DNA of 64,000 bases from Nakamurella sp. A5-74 (GTDB taxonomy: Bacteria > Actinomycetota > Actinomycetes > Mycobacteriales > Nakamurellaceae), in the NCBI RefSeq assembly GCF_040438885.1, contig NZ_CP159218.1, positions 496,001 to 560,000 of the forward strand, in the 5' to 3' direction. Of the stretch, positions 1-7,659 are shown piece by piece. How positions within the stretch are numbered: the first letter of the stretch is position 1; each line of letters opens with the position of its first letter. The notes under the pieces are model-generated. The model was not told the origin of the DNA. It did not search any database and saw only the letters and a list, made by a program, of their open reading frames with translations. The position numbers and the translations under genes were made by a program.

Positions 1-2
1 AC

Positions 3-1553
3 ACCCGGCTGCCCGGGCGTGAACTGCCGCCGGGTGGATCCGTCGCCGTGTACGACCTCGGCGGCGGCACCCTCGACATCGCGGTCGTCGGACGATCGCA
101 CCAGCAGTTCCACGTCCTGGCCGAGGCCGGACTGTCCGACCTGGGTGGTCTCGACTTCGACCAGGCGGTGCTGGATCAGGTCGGTCGCACGGCGAGTGCA
201 ACGGATCCCGGCCGCTGGCAACAGATCCTGCGGCCGGCGGACTCCTCGGCCCGCCGTGCAGCACGCGCCCTCGCGGACGATGTCCGGGCCGCGAAGGAGA
301 CACTGTCGGGGTATCCGCAGACCGACGTGGCACTGCCGGATCCCTTCGACGACGTGCACCTGACGCGCTCCGAGTTCGAGGGTCTGATCCGGCCGAACCT
401 GATGCGCTCCATCGAGGTCCTGCAGTCGACGCTGCGGTCGGCGGGAGTCGGGGCCGAGCGGGTGACGGGAATCTTCCTGGTCGGCGGGTCCAGCCGGATT
501 CCGTTGGTGGCCACCCTGATCGCCGACCAGTTGGGAGTCGTCCCGGTAGCCCTCGACCAGCCGGAGACCGCCGTCGCGCTCGGCGCCCTGCTGGTACCGG
601 TACAGCGCGAGGGCAATCGGACAACGGCGGTCGGCGGACCGAGCTCCGGCGCGTTCCCCGTCGGACCGCCCAGCCGTCCGAACCCGTCGCACACCGGGCC
701 GGTGCGCCCGGCCAGCGGGGCTCACCAGCCCTCCGGTGCACAGCCTCCTCCCGGTGCGGTCACCGGCTCGTCGTACCCCGGCCAGTTCGGGTCCGGCCCG
801 CCGGCGCAGGGCAAACGCCGATCCCCCCTGCTGATCGGCGGGGTGGTGGTGGCCGTCGTTGCCGTCCTGGTCGCTGCGTTCCTGGTGATCAAGCCCTTCG
901 GCGGTGGCACTGCTGATCCGACGCCGACCGACCCACCGACGACCGGCGTCTCGACGACCGGCGTCTCGAACACCGGCGCCCCGAGCACCGGGTCCTCCGC
1001 GTCGACCGGCAGGCCGACCCCGGCCGATCCGTCGCAGACCGGTTTCGGACCCGGGAAGCTGTTGTCCAAGACGGAGTTCGACTTCCTCGGGCCGAGTTCG
1101 GACAAGTTGGAGAACTGCGGCGACAACACCGCGTCTTTCAACAAGCTGAATCCGCCGCAGCCGTACCAGGCCCCCCGGATCATCCGGTGCGAGATTCCCG
1201 AGGACGACACCAACGGCCTGTACGGACGGACGTTGCTGTTCCTGTTCAGTACTCCGGATCCGGCCGCCGCCCAGACACTGCTGGCGCAGATCACCACCGA
1301 CCGCAAACGCGACGGCACCTTCAGCGTGCAGACCAAGGGTGGTCAGATCCCCAGTGCCGCAGGCACGCTGAACGTGGTGGTGGCCGATCACCTCGCGGTG
1401 TTCGGTACCGACTCGAGCGGCAGCGGCGACGGCGTGCCCGCCATCGCCTGGGGCGTGGACAGCGGTCAGTACGTGGGCGTCATCATCGGCGTGCAGTCGT
1501 CCTCGGCCAATGATCTGCTCGACTTCTTCGACCTGTCCTACCGTCCGCGCTAG
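3..1553 (+). CDS. Hsp70-like (DnaK-family) membrane protein, 5' truncated by window edge
   Basis: The frame is already open at base 3, so the start lies upstream of the window. Visible early on is the Hsp70 ATPase phosphate-2 motif (YDLGGGTLDIAVV, from base 48), and later the adenosine-pocket motif (FLVGGSSRIP, about base 475). The canonical Hsp70 substrate-binding domain is absent. Instead there is a Pro/Gly/Ser-rich stretch, a single hydrophobic segment at about bases 828-893 (LLIGGVVVAVVAVLVAAF) preceded by KRR, a Thr/Ser-rich spacer, and a C-terminal domain of about 160 residues with two Cys that is probably outside the membrane. By topology this is a cytoplasmic actin-fold ATPase tethered to the membrane. 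It sits 17 bp upstream of a dynamin-like GTPase with a GrpE-like gene nearby, which suggests a dedicated chaperone set. Not a classical DnaK; the exact role is unknown. Confidence 0.82.
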   Translation, partial: TRLPGRELPPGGSVAVYDLGGGTLDIAVVGRSHQQFHVLAEAGLSDLGGLDFDQAVLDQVGRTASATDPGRWQQILRPADSSARRAARALADDVRAAKETLSGYPQTDVALPDPFDDVHLTRSEFEGLIRPNLMRSIEVLQSTLRSAGVGAERVTGIFLVGGSSRIPLVATLIADQLGVVPVALDQPETAVALGALLVPVQREGNRTTAVGGPSSGAFPVGPPSRPNPSHTGPVRPASGAHQPSGAQPPPGAVTGSSYPGQFGSGPPAQGKRRSPLLIGGVVVAVVAVLVAAFLVIKPFGGGTADPTPTDPPTTGVSTTGVSNTGAPSTGSSASTGRPTPADPSQTGFGPGKLLSKTEFDFLGPSSDKLENCGDNTASFNKLNPPQPYQAPRIIRCEIPEDDTNGLYGRTLLFLFSTPDPAAAQTLLAQITTDRKRDGTFSVQTKGGQIPSAAGTLNVVVADHLAVFGTDSSGSGDGVPAIAWGVDSGQYVGVIIGVQSSSANDLLDFFDLSYRPR

Positions 1554-1570
1554 AGCCAGGAGGACGTACC

Positions 1571-3208
1571 GTGCAAGGCCCGTTGTCCCAGTCGGTGGCC
1601 GCGCTGTGCCGGGCGCTGCTGCCGCAGGTGTCGCCGCGCACCGCCGGCGGGATCGGTGAGATCCTGCGGCGGCTCGACACCCCGCTGCAGCTGGCCGTCG
1701 CCGGACGGATCAAGTCGGGCAAGTCGACCCTGGTCAATGCGCTCATCGGCCGCCGGGTCGCGCCGACGGACATCGGTGAGTGCACCAGGCTGGTCACCCG
1801 CTTCCAGTACGGCACCGTCGACCGGATCGAGGTGGTGCACCGTGACGGCCGCCGGACAACCGTGCCGTTCGCGCCCGACGGTGGCATCCCGCCAGACCTC
1901 ACGTCCGCTGCGGGGATCTCGATCGACGAGGTCTCGCACCTGGAGGCCTACCTGACCAGCGCGTTGCTGGCGGACGTCACGGTGATCGACACACCGGGGC
2001 TCGGCTCGATGGACACGGCGTCGGTCTCGCGGACGGAAGCGTTGCTGGGCACGGCGAACCAGCAGGGCGCCGCCGGGGACGCGGAGGCCGGCACCGGCGC
2101 GGAGTCCGACAGCCTCGACCGGGTGTCGGAGTTCGCCGTCGCCGGCGCCGAGGCCGTCGTCTACGTGTTCACCCAATCCGTGCGCTCCGACGACACCCAG
2201 GTGCTCGCGGCCTTCACTGCGGCCACTGCCTCCCGTGATGCCGGACCGGTCAACGCCCTCGGGGTGCTCAACAAGGCGGACACCATCCCGGCCGACAGCG
2301 TCGAAGGATCCGGTGGTGACGCGTGGACGGCAGCTCGGCTGGTGGCACAGAGCCAGGCGGCGTTGTTGCGCCCACGGGTTGCCGACGTGCTGCCGATGAA
2401 CGGTCTGCTCGCCGAGACGTCCGAGACCGGCGCGTTCACCGGCGCGGATGCGGAGGCTCTGCGCACCCTGGCCGGCGTCGACCCAGCACTGTTCGACGCG
2501 ATGATGATGGCTGCCGATCTGTTCACCACGCTGGAGCTTGGGGTGCCGGGCGAGGTGGCGACCGCCGTCCGGATGCGGCTGCTGCAACTGCTGGACCTGT
2601 ACGGGATCAACATTGCGGTGCAACAGATCCGCGCTGAGCCGGCGATCTCCGCAGGTGAACTCCGCCGTCGACTCTCGGCCAGGTCGGGCCTCGAGGAGTT
2701 GCGTCGTCGGCTGGGCGAGGTGTTCCGTCTCCGGGCCGACGGGATCAAGGCATCGGCCGCACTGGCCTCCATCGGGCTGCTGGCGTCCGTCACCGACGAT
2801 GTGCACGAACGTCAACGGATCACCGACGGCATCGAGATGTTGCTGCAACGTCCCGCAGCACACCAACTCCGGCTGATGGAGGCGCTCACCCTGGTGTCGG
2901 GCGGCTCGGTGCGGTTCGACACCGACCTGACCGGGGAGATTCTCCGGCTGGGATCCTCGACGCACCCCGAGGAGATGCTGGGTCTGCCGCAGGCGTCCTC
3001 GGCGCAGCTGCAGACGGCTGCGCTGGAGCGGGCAGGCTGGTGGCGCTCCTTCGCCTCCTTCGGTGCCACCCCCGCCCAGGCCCGGATCGCGCACGTGGTG
3101 CACCGCGCCTATTTCCTGCTGTGGCAACAGCTCTCGGGCCATCGGCCGACGACACCCCAGGGGCTCGCGGGCGGTCGCTCGCCGGGACCGGCCGGCGGTC
3201 GGCCATGA
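1571..3208 (+). CDS. Dynamin-like GTPase (first of two)
   Basis: Predicted 545-residue GTPase. The P-loop is GRIKSGKST (about residues 45-53), followed by a switch-I-like Thr region, the G3 motif DTPG (VIDTPGLGS) and the G4 motif NKAD, which is the order of dynamin-family (bacterial dynamin-like, IniA/DynA-type) G domains. The rest is helical and rich in Leu, Arg and Glu. GTG at 1571 is chosen because AGGAGG lies 5-10 bp upstream, just after the stop of the Hsp70-like gene, implying one transcript. Bacterial dynamin-like proteins bind and remodel membranes. With a second such GTPase downstream this could form a heteromeric pair, as paired bacterial dynamins do; that pairing is inferred from context only. 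Confidence 0.85.
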   Translation: MQGPLSQSVAALCRALLPQVSPRTAGGIGEILRRLDTPLQLAVAGRIKSGKSTLVNALIGRRVAPTDIGECTRLVTRFQYGTVDRIEVVHRDGRRTTVPFAPDGGIPPDLTSAAGISIDEVSHLEAYLTSALLADVTVIDTPGLGSMDTASVSRTEALLGTANQQGAAGDAEAGTGAESDSLDRVSEFAVAGAEAVVYVFTQSVRSDDTQVLAAFTAATASRDAGPVNALGVLNKADTIPADSVEGSGGDAWTAARLVAQSQAALLRPRVADVLPMNGLLAETSETGAFTGADAEALRTLAGVDPALFDAMMMAADLFTTLELGVPGEVATAVRMRLLQLLDLYGINIAVQQIRAEPAISAGELRRRLSARSGLEELRRRLGEVFRLRADGIKASAALASIGLLASVTDDVHERQRITDGIEMLLQRPAAHQLRLMEALTLVSGGSVRFDTDLTGEILRLGSSTHPEEMLGLPQASSAQLQTAALERAGWWRSFASFGATPAQARIAHVVHRAYFLLWQQLSGHRPTTPQGLAGGRSPGPAGGRP

Positions 3209-3245
3209 CTACCGCCGTCACCGGACTGAATCGAGGGAGGCTCGG

Positions 3246-3665
3246 ATGAGCCCGCAGGAGCACCCGGTGGACGCAGCCGGTGAGGGATCCGGTGACGATG
3301 CGCCGAGCGGTCTGATCGAGGCTGCGGACGTCCCGGGTGCTGGGGACGAGCCACCGGTGCAGCGGCCGGACTTCGACGATGCCGCAGAGCGTCGGGCGCT
3401 CCTCGAGTTGTTGATCTATGCCTGGGACCGGGCCCGGAGCCCGGGTGTGTGGGAACGGCTCACCGCTGGACTCGCTGCCATCGGCGTGAGTGTCGAGCGA
3501 CCGGACGGGGCGCCGTTCGATCCGGCGCGGCACGAGGTGGGGGGTGTGCAGAGCACCGATGACCCTGCGCTGGTCGACACCGTCGCGGAGACCGAGGTGG
3601 TCGGGTTCACCGATCGCGGAACCGTGCTGCGGGAACCGATCGTGGTCGTCTACCGACGCGGCTGA
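3246..3665 (+). CDS. Short GrpE-like nucleotide exchange factor
   Basis: Predicted 139 residues from ATG 3246, which is preceded by GGGAGG at 3234-3239. The N-terminal 45 residues are acidic and low in complexity. The C-terminal half resembles the GrpE beta-domain: FDPARHEVGG followed by VAETEVVGFTDRGTVLR and a terminal IVVVYRRG, matching GrpE FDP..HEA and G(Y/F)...RVLRPA.V.V. The long GrpE coiled coil is missing, so the protein is shorter than normal GrpE (about 180-220 residues). Located between two dynamin-like GTPases and downstream of the divergent Hsp70-like gene, it probably serves as that protein's exchange factor (inference). Confidence 0.7.
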   Translation: MSPQEHPVDAAGEGSGDDAPSGLIEAADVPGAGDEPPVQRPDFDDAAERRALLELLIYAWDRARSPGVWERLTAGLAAIGVSVERPDGAPFDPARHEVGGVQSTDDPALVDTVAETEVVGFTDRGTVLREPIVVVYRRG

Positions 3666-3745
3666 CGCACGGCGCGGCCGTGGGGCTGAGCGGTGCGGCC
3701 ACCGTTCTCCCGGCCGCGGCGGTGCGGGCCAGTAGCGTGATCGCC

Positions 3746-6037
3746 ATGACATCTCCGCCGCCGGCGCTCCCGCAGGCGATCCGCCAGTGGCGGGAGCAGG
3801 CTGTTGCCTGGGTGCGTCCCAGGGATGCGGAGACGGCGGCCGTGCTGGCCAGTGCCCGTCGCCCCGCCGGGATCCCCAGGGTCGTGGTGGTGGGCGAGAC
3901 CAACCGCGGCAAGTCCTCCCTGGTCAACGCTCTGCTGGGAGTGCCTAACCTGTCGCCGGTGGATGCGGGTCTGGCGACCTCGACCTATCTGCAGATCAGC
4001 CGCGCGGCGGACGGTGCGCCACCGGCGCGGGCGATCGCACACTTCGGCCCCGGGATGGCCGACATCTCGTTCCCCATCGCGGAGTTGCACGGCTGGGCCA
4101 CCATGGGCGCCTCCGTCGAGGCGGACCGCGACCTGCCGCCGCCGCGGTGGATCGAGCTCGCGGTACCGTCCGCCCTGCTCGACGCGGTGGTCCTGCTGGA
4201 CACTCCGGGCGTGGGCGGACTGGTGCCCGGTCATGCCGACCTGGCTGCGGAGGCGGCGGCCGGCGCGACCGCGTTGCTGTTCGTCGTCGATGCCTCTGCG
4301 CCCTTCTCGCAAGGGGAGATCGGGTTCCTGCAGTCGGTGACCGACCGGGTGGACGCCGTCCACTTCGTCGTCACCAAGACGGACTCCTACCGGGGCTGGC
4401 GGGAGATCGTCGCCGCCGACCAGCAATTGCTGGCCCGCTACGTCCCGCGGTTCACGGATGCCCCGTTCCATCCGGTGTCCAGCACCCTCGCGGTGGCGGC
4501 GGATGCGCAGCCGGACGCCCGGATCGCCCAGGTGGTCCGGGCCCAGTCCGGCATCGAGGAACTGCGGTCCGTCCTGACCCAGGAGGTGTCCGGCCGGGCC
4601 GCACTGTTGGCGGATGCCAACCTGATCCGGACAGCCGTGACCGTGCTGGCCGGCGAGCTCGTCCGCCTGGAGACGGAACGTCGCACCCTCACCTCGGGGG
4701 CCGAACAGGTGGAGCACCTGCGGCTGCGGAAGGAGGAGCTGCTGGAGCGGCGCCGGACCGGCGGCGGTCGATCGTGGCAGGTGATCCTGCGGGCCCAGAT
4801 CCAACGGGCCAGGGTGGACCTGACGCACGAGACGGCCAGGGAGGTCCGCGAAGCACTCAACCTGTTCCGCGGCGCCATCGACGCCGCGGACGCAGACCAG
4901 TTGCGGCAGTTGCCGTTCCACATCGATGCCTATGCGCAGTCGATGACGGCGCGCGCGCACCGCCGACTGCTCGAGGCGATGAACCAGATCGTCAACTCGG
5001 TGCTGGCGGACCTGTTCACCCCGACGGAGTTGGCCACCCTCGCAGGGCATCTCGCGACCAGGCCGTACGAGCCGCTGGTGACGCGCGGGCCAGAACGGAC
5101 GAAGAACGCCGACGACACGATCATGTCGTTCGCCGGCGGCGGGATCGGTCTGACCCTCGGCAGTCTGGTGCGGATGGGCGCAGGGGCAGTGCTCCCGGCG
5201 GCTTTCGGCGTCGTGCTGCTGCCGGTGTCACTGGCTCTGGGCGGCGCGGCCGCGTTCTTCATGGTGCGATCGAGGCGTCGGGTCCAGGACAAGGCCCATC
5301 TCAAGCAGTGGCTGATGGAGGTGCTGTCGGAGGCCAAGGCGCAGATCGACCAGAACATCGCCGAACAGTTCATCGAGGCCGACGAGCAGCTCACCCTGGC
5401 ATTGGATGACGTGCTCACGAAACAGGTCTCGGCGATCGACACCGAGATCCGTGACGTCGACAGCGCCCTTAAGCTGGACGCGACGGAGCGGGCCGCGCGC
5501 ACTCGGGCACTGGTCGACCGCGGGAAGTCGGGGGCAACGCTGGTCGGCGCCGGGGAGGAGCTGATCCGGCGAGTACAGCGGACTCCGGGGGTGGGCGCCG
5601 TGATGTTGGGCGCCGGCGCACTGGGAGCGGTGGGCACGCAGCCGGTGCCCCAGCCGGCGGCAGGGCCGAACCCCGGTGTCCGGACGTCGCCGCGGAGCAG
5701 CGCACCACCGGAGCCCGATCCCGCCGTCACCCAACCGACACCGATCCGCAGTACCCCGGCCCCGGTACGGCCGGTGCCGGGAAGCATGCCGCGGGCACCG
5801 TTCCCGACCGGGCCGACCGTGACCCGGACGCCGATCATCCCCACCGGCTCCACGCTGGCCGCGATCGCCGGGCGAGGCCGTTCGCGGCCGGATGCCGATC
5901 CATCCGCACCCTCTTCGCCGGTGCAGACCGGTCCGGTTGCCGAACGCGACGTGGACCGCACCGGTCGGATCCCCGAGGTGGCAGCCGACGATTCACCCAC
6001 CGGGCCGCGATCGCTGTGGGTGCCTCCGGGTCCTTGA
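3746..6037 (+). CDS. Dynamin-like GTPase with C-terminal proline-rich tail (second of two)
   Basis: Predicted 763 residues from ATG 3746; a longer in-frame GTG at 3680 lies too close to the previous stop and adds no conserved sequence. The P-loop is GETNRGKSS (about residues 49-57), G3 is DTPG (LLDTPGVGG) and G4 is TKTD. A helical middle contains Glu/Arg-rich coiled-coil-like stretches. About residues 468-515 form a hydrophobic hairpin, a plausible membrane-insertion paddle (GAGAVLPAAFGVVLLPVSLA). The last 130 residues are disordered and Pro/Thr/Arg-rich. It is 80 bp downstream of the GrpE-like gene and co-oriented. Its size and two-part hydrophobic segment fit bacterial dynamin-like proteins; the partner is presumably the first GTPase. 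Confidence 0.83.
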   Translation: MTSPPPALPQAIRQWREQAVAWVRPRDAETAAVLASARRPAGIPRVVVVGETNRGKSSLVNALLGVPNLSPVDAGLATSTYLQISRAADGAPPARAIAHFGPGMADISFPIAELHGWATMGASVEADRDLPPPRWIELAVPSALLDAVVLLDTPGVGGLVPGHADLAAEAAAGATALLFVVDASAPFSQGEIGFLQSVTDRVDAVHFVVTKTDSYRGWREIVAADQQLLARYVPRFTDAPFHPVSSTLAVAADAQPDARIAQVVRAQSGIEELRSVLTQEVSGRAALLADANLIRTAVTVLAGELVRLETERRTLTSGAEQVEHLRLRKEELLERRRTGGGRSWQVILRAQIQRARVDLTHETAREVREALNLFRGAIDAADADQLRQLPFHIDAYAQSMTARAHRRLLEAMNQIVNSVLADLFTPTELATLAGHLATRPYEPLVTRGPERTKNADDTIMSFAGGGIGLTLGSLVRMGAGAVLPAAFGVVLLPVSLALGGAAAFFMVRSRRRVQDKAHLKQWLMEVLSEAKAQIDQNIAEQFIEADEQLTLALDDVLTKQVSAIDTEIRDVDSALKLDATERAARTRALVDRGKSGATLVGAGEELIRRVQRTPGVGAVMLGAGALGAVGTQPVPQPAAGPNPGVRTSPRSSAPPEPDPAVTQPTPIRSTPAPVRPVPGSMPRAPFPTGPTVTRTPIIPTGSTLAAIAGRGRSRPDADPSAPSSPVQTGPVAERDVDRTGRIPEVAADDSPTGPRSLWVPPGP

Positions 6038-6130
6038 GCAGCGGGATGTCGATCGATCCCCGCCGCCGCGATCGGATGGGCCACACTGGAGCTGAGACGA
6101 CCGGGCGCCCGCCCGGGCGAGGAGGACACC

Positions 6131-6382
6131 ATGCCGGCTCGAGCGTTCGTCCCACCAGTTCCGCCGACGACCCCGCGCCGCCCGGAGCAACGGTCCGGAT
6201 TCCGGATGCAGTTGCCGCGAGCCGTGCAGCAGGCGGTCGCCGATGCCGACAGCGCCCGACGCCGTCGTCGGGCGGCGTCCCGGCCGGATCTGCGGCCGCA
6301 CACTGCCGGCACCGTGCCGATCATCCCGGTTGACCTCGGCCGACTCTTCGGCCGCTCGGCACCGGACGCGGCACCGGACTGA
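6131..6382 (+). CDS. Small basic proline/arginine-rich hypothetical protein
   Basis: 83 residues. The best argument that it is real is a near-perfect Shine-Dalgarno sequence (GAGGAGG at 6118-6124) placed 6 bp before ATG 6131. The product is rich in Arg, Pro and Ala with a central RRRRR cluster, and has no signal peptide or membrane segment. No family recognised. It follows the second dynamin-like gene by about 90 bp in the same direction and may belong to that locus. Confidence 0.45.
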   Translation: MPARAFVPPVPPTTPRRPEQRSGFRMQLPRAVQQAVADADSARRRRRAASRPDLRPHTAGTVPIIPVDLGRLFGRSAPDAAPD

Positions 6383-6495
6383 TCACCTAGCCACGGCGGT
6401 TTCGTGGTCGCAGCGCCGACCATCCGGGAACCGATCCAGCGGGCCCGGAGTCACACCCCCAACCATCGGCCATCACCGCCCAGAAGGAGAGCACC

Positions 6496-7611
6496 ATGGA
6501 GTACAGCGACGGTCCGGACCAGGTGGAGCCGGGCGACGAGCTGGTCATGGACCACGAGAGCCTCGGGGCGGCCTCCTACGATTCCGACCACGACGGCGTT
6601 GCCGATTCGGTGATCATCGGCATCGACGACCACACGGTGATGTTCACGGACACCGACGGTGACGGTGAGGTCGACTCCCGCACCACGTTCGGCGCCGACG
6701 GTGAGGTACTCGAGGAGAAGAACGTCTCGGGAGAGGACGCCACCACCAGCTCGTCCGACAGCACCGACAGCAGTGGGAACACCGGCAGCGACACGACCGG
6801 CGGCGACACGACCGGCGGCGACACGACCGGTAGAGATACCACCGGCAGCGACACGACCGGTGACGATTCCAGCGAGACTTCCAGCACCGTGATCTCGGTG
6901 GTGGACGACCAGGGGCGATCCGTCGACGTGGGGCCGCCGACGGTCGACATGGACGGCGACGGAACCGCCGACACGGCCGTCGTGCAGGGTGACGGCGGAT
7001 CCACCATCGGCTACACCGACCGCAACGGCGACGGCGAGGCCGACCAGATCACCGAGATCACCGCCGACCGACACGTCACCATCTCGGTCGTCAACTCCTC
7101 CGGCGACTGGGAGGTCGCTCAGACCGGCACCCTCGATCCGGATGGTCATTTCGTTCCGTCGGAAGGAACCGGTACCACCACGGACGATCTCCGCCAGGAC
7201 GGCCCGGCCGCCGAGAGCGTTGCCTGGGGGCTGCTGCCCGCCGGCACCGCCGATGCCTCGGAGGCAGCCGATCCCGCCGTCGGACAGAGCGAAGCGTCCG
7301 AGTCCACCGCACCCGACGACACGGCGGGCAGCGTTCCGATCGTCTACACCGACCCGGAGGGAATCACCTACGAGCTGGGTGTACCTACGGAGGATTTCGA
7401 CGGCGACGGGCGGGCTGACACCGTGATCACCACCCTCGCCGACGGCACCGTCGTCGGCTACTCCGACGTCGACGGCGATGGTCTCACCGATCAGGTGACC
7501 CAGATCAACACCGACGGCACCGTCACCATCGGAGTACCGGATGGCGTCGGCGGCTGGGAGGAAGCAGCCACCGGCACGCTCGGGGAAAACGGCGAGTTCG
7601 TCCCCGCCTGA
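6496..7611 (+). CDS. Acidic protein with DxDGDG calcium-loop-like repeats
   Basis: Predicted 371 residues, strongly acidic. ATG 6496 follows AGAAGGAG. Short Asp/Gly loops recur throughout (DSDHDGVADS, DTDGDGEVDS, DMDGDGTADT, DRNGDGEADQ, DFDGDGRADT, DVDGDGLTDQ). Each is followed by a Val/Thr-rich strand such as TVMFTD or TVVGYSD, which resembles EF-hand/thrombospondin-3-like calcium-binding loops. A Thr/Ser/Gly/Asp-rich linker built from five 15-bp units separates the first two loops from the rest. No signal peptide or anchor is visible, so export would need a non-classical route. Function unknown; calcium binding is inferred from the loop pattern only. Confidence 0.75.
   Translation: MEYSDGPDQVEPGDELVMDHESLGAASYDSDHDGVADSVIIGIDDHTVMFTDTDGDGEVDSRTTFGADGEVLEEKNVSGEDATTSSSDSTDSSGNTGSDTTGGDTTGGDTTGRDTTGSDTTGDDSSETSSTVISVVDDQGRSVDVGPPTVDMDGDGTADTAVVQGDGGSTIGYTDRNGDGEADQITEITADRHVTISVVNSSGDWEVAQTGTLDPDGHFVPSEGTGTTTDDLRQDGPAAESVAWGLLPAGTADASEAADPAVGQSEASESTAPDDTAGSVPIVYTDPEGITYELGVPTEDFDGDGRADTVITTLADGTVVGYSDVDGDGLTDQVTQINTDGTVTIGVPDGVGGWEEAATGTLGENGEFVPA
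6784..6858 (+). repeat. Five 15-bp in-frame tandem repeats (GGDTT units)
   Basis: Units start at 6784, 6799, 6814, 6829 and 6844. The core is GGCGGCGACACGACC; the fourth copy is the most diverged. They encode G(S/G)DTT-type pentapeptides in the linker of the acidic repeat protein. Copy number could vary between strains without breaking the frame. Confidence 0.9.
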
Positions 7612-7659
7612 GGCTCCCCCTGCCCGGCAGTCGTGTGCGGCTCCGGGTAGGAATGACGC

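Noticed and set aside
3650-5050. Long minus-strand open frame opposite the second dynamin-like gene
   Set aside because: It mirrors the codon structure of the plus-strand gene, encodes Arg/Gly/His-rich low-complexity sequence with no motif and has no ribosome-binding site; a typical antisense shadow in high-GC DNA.
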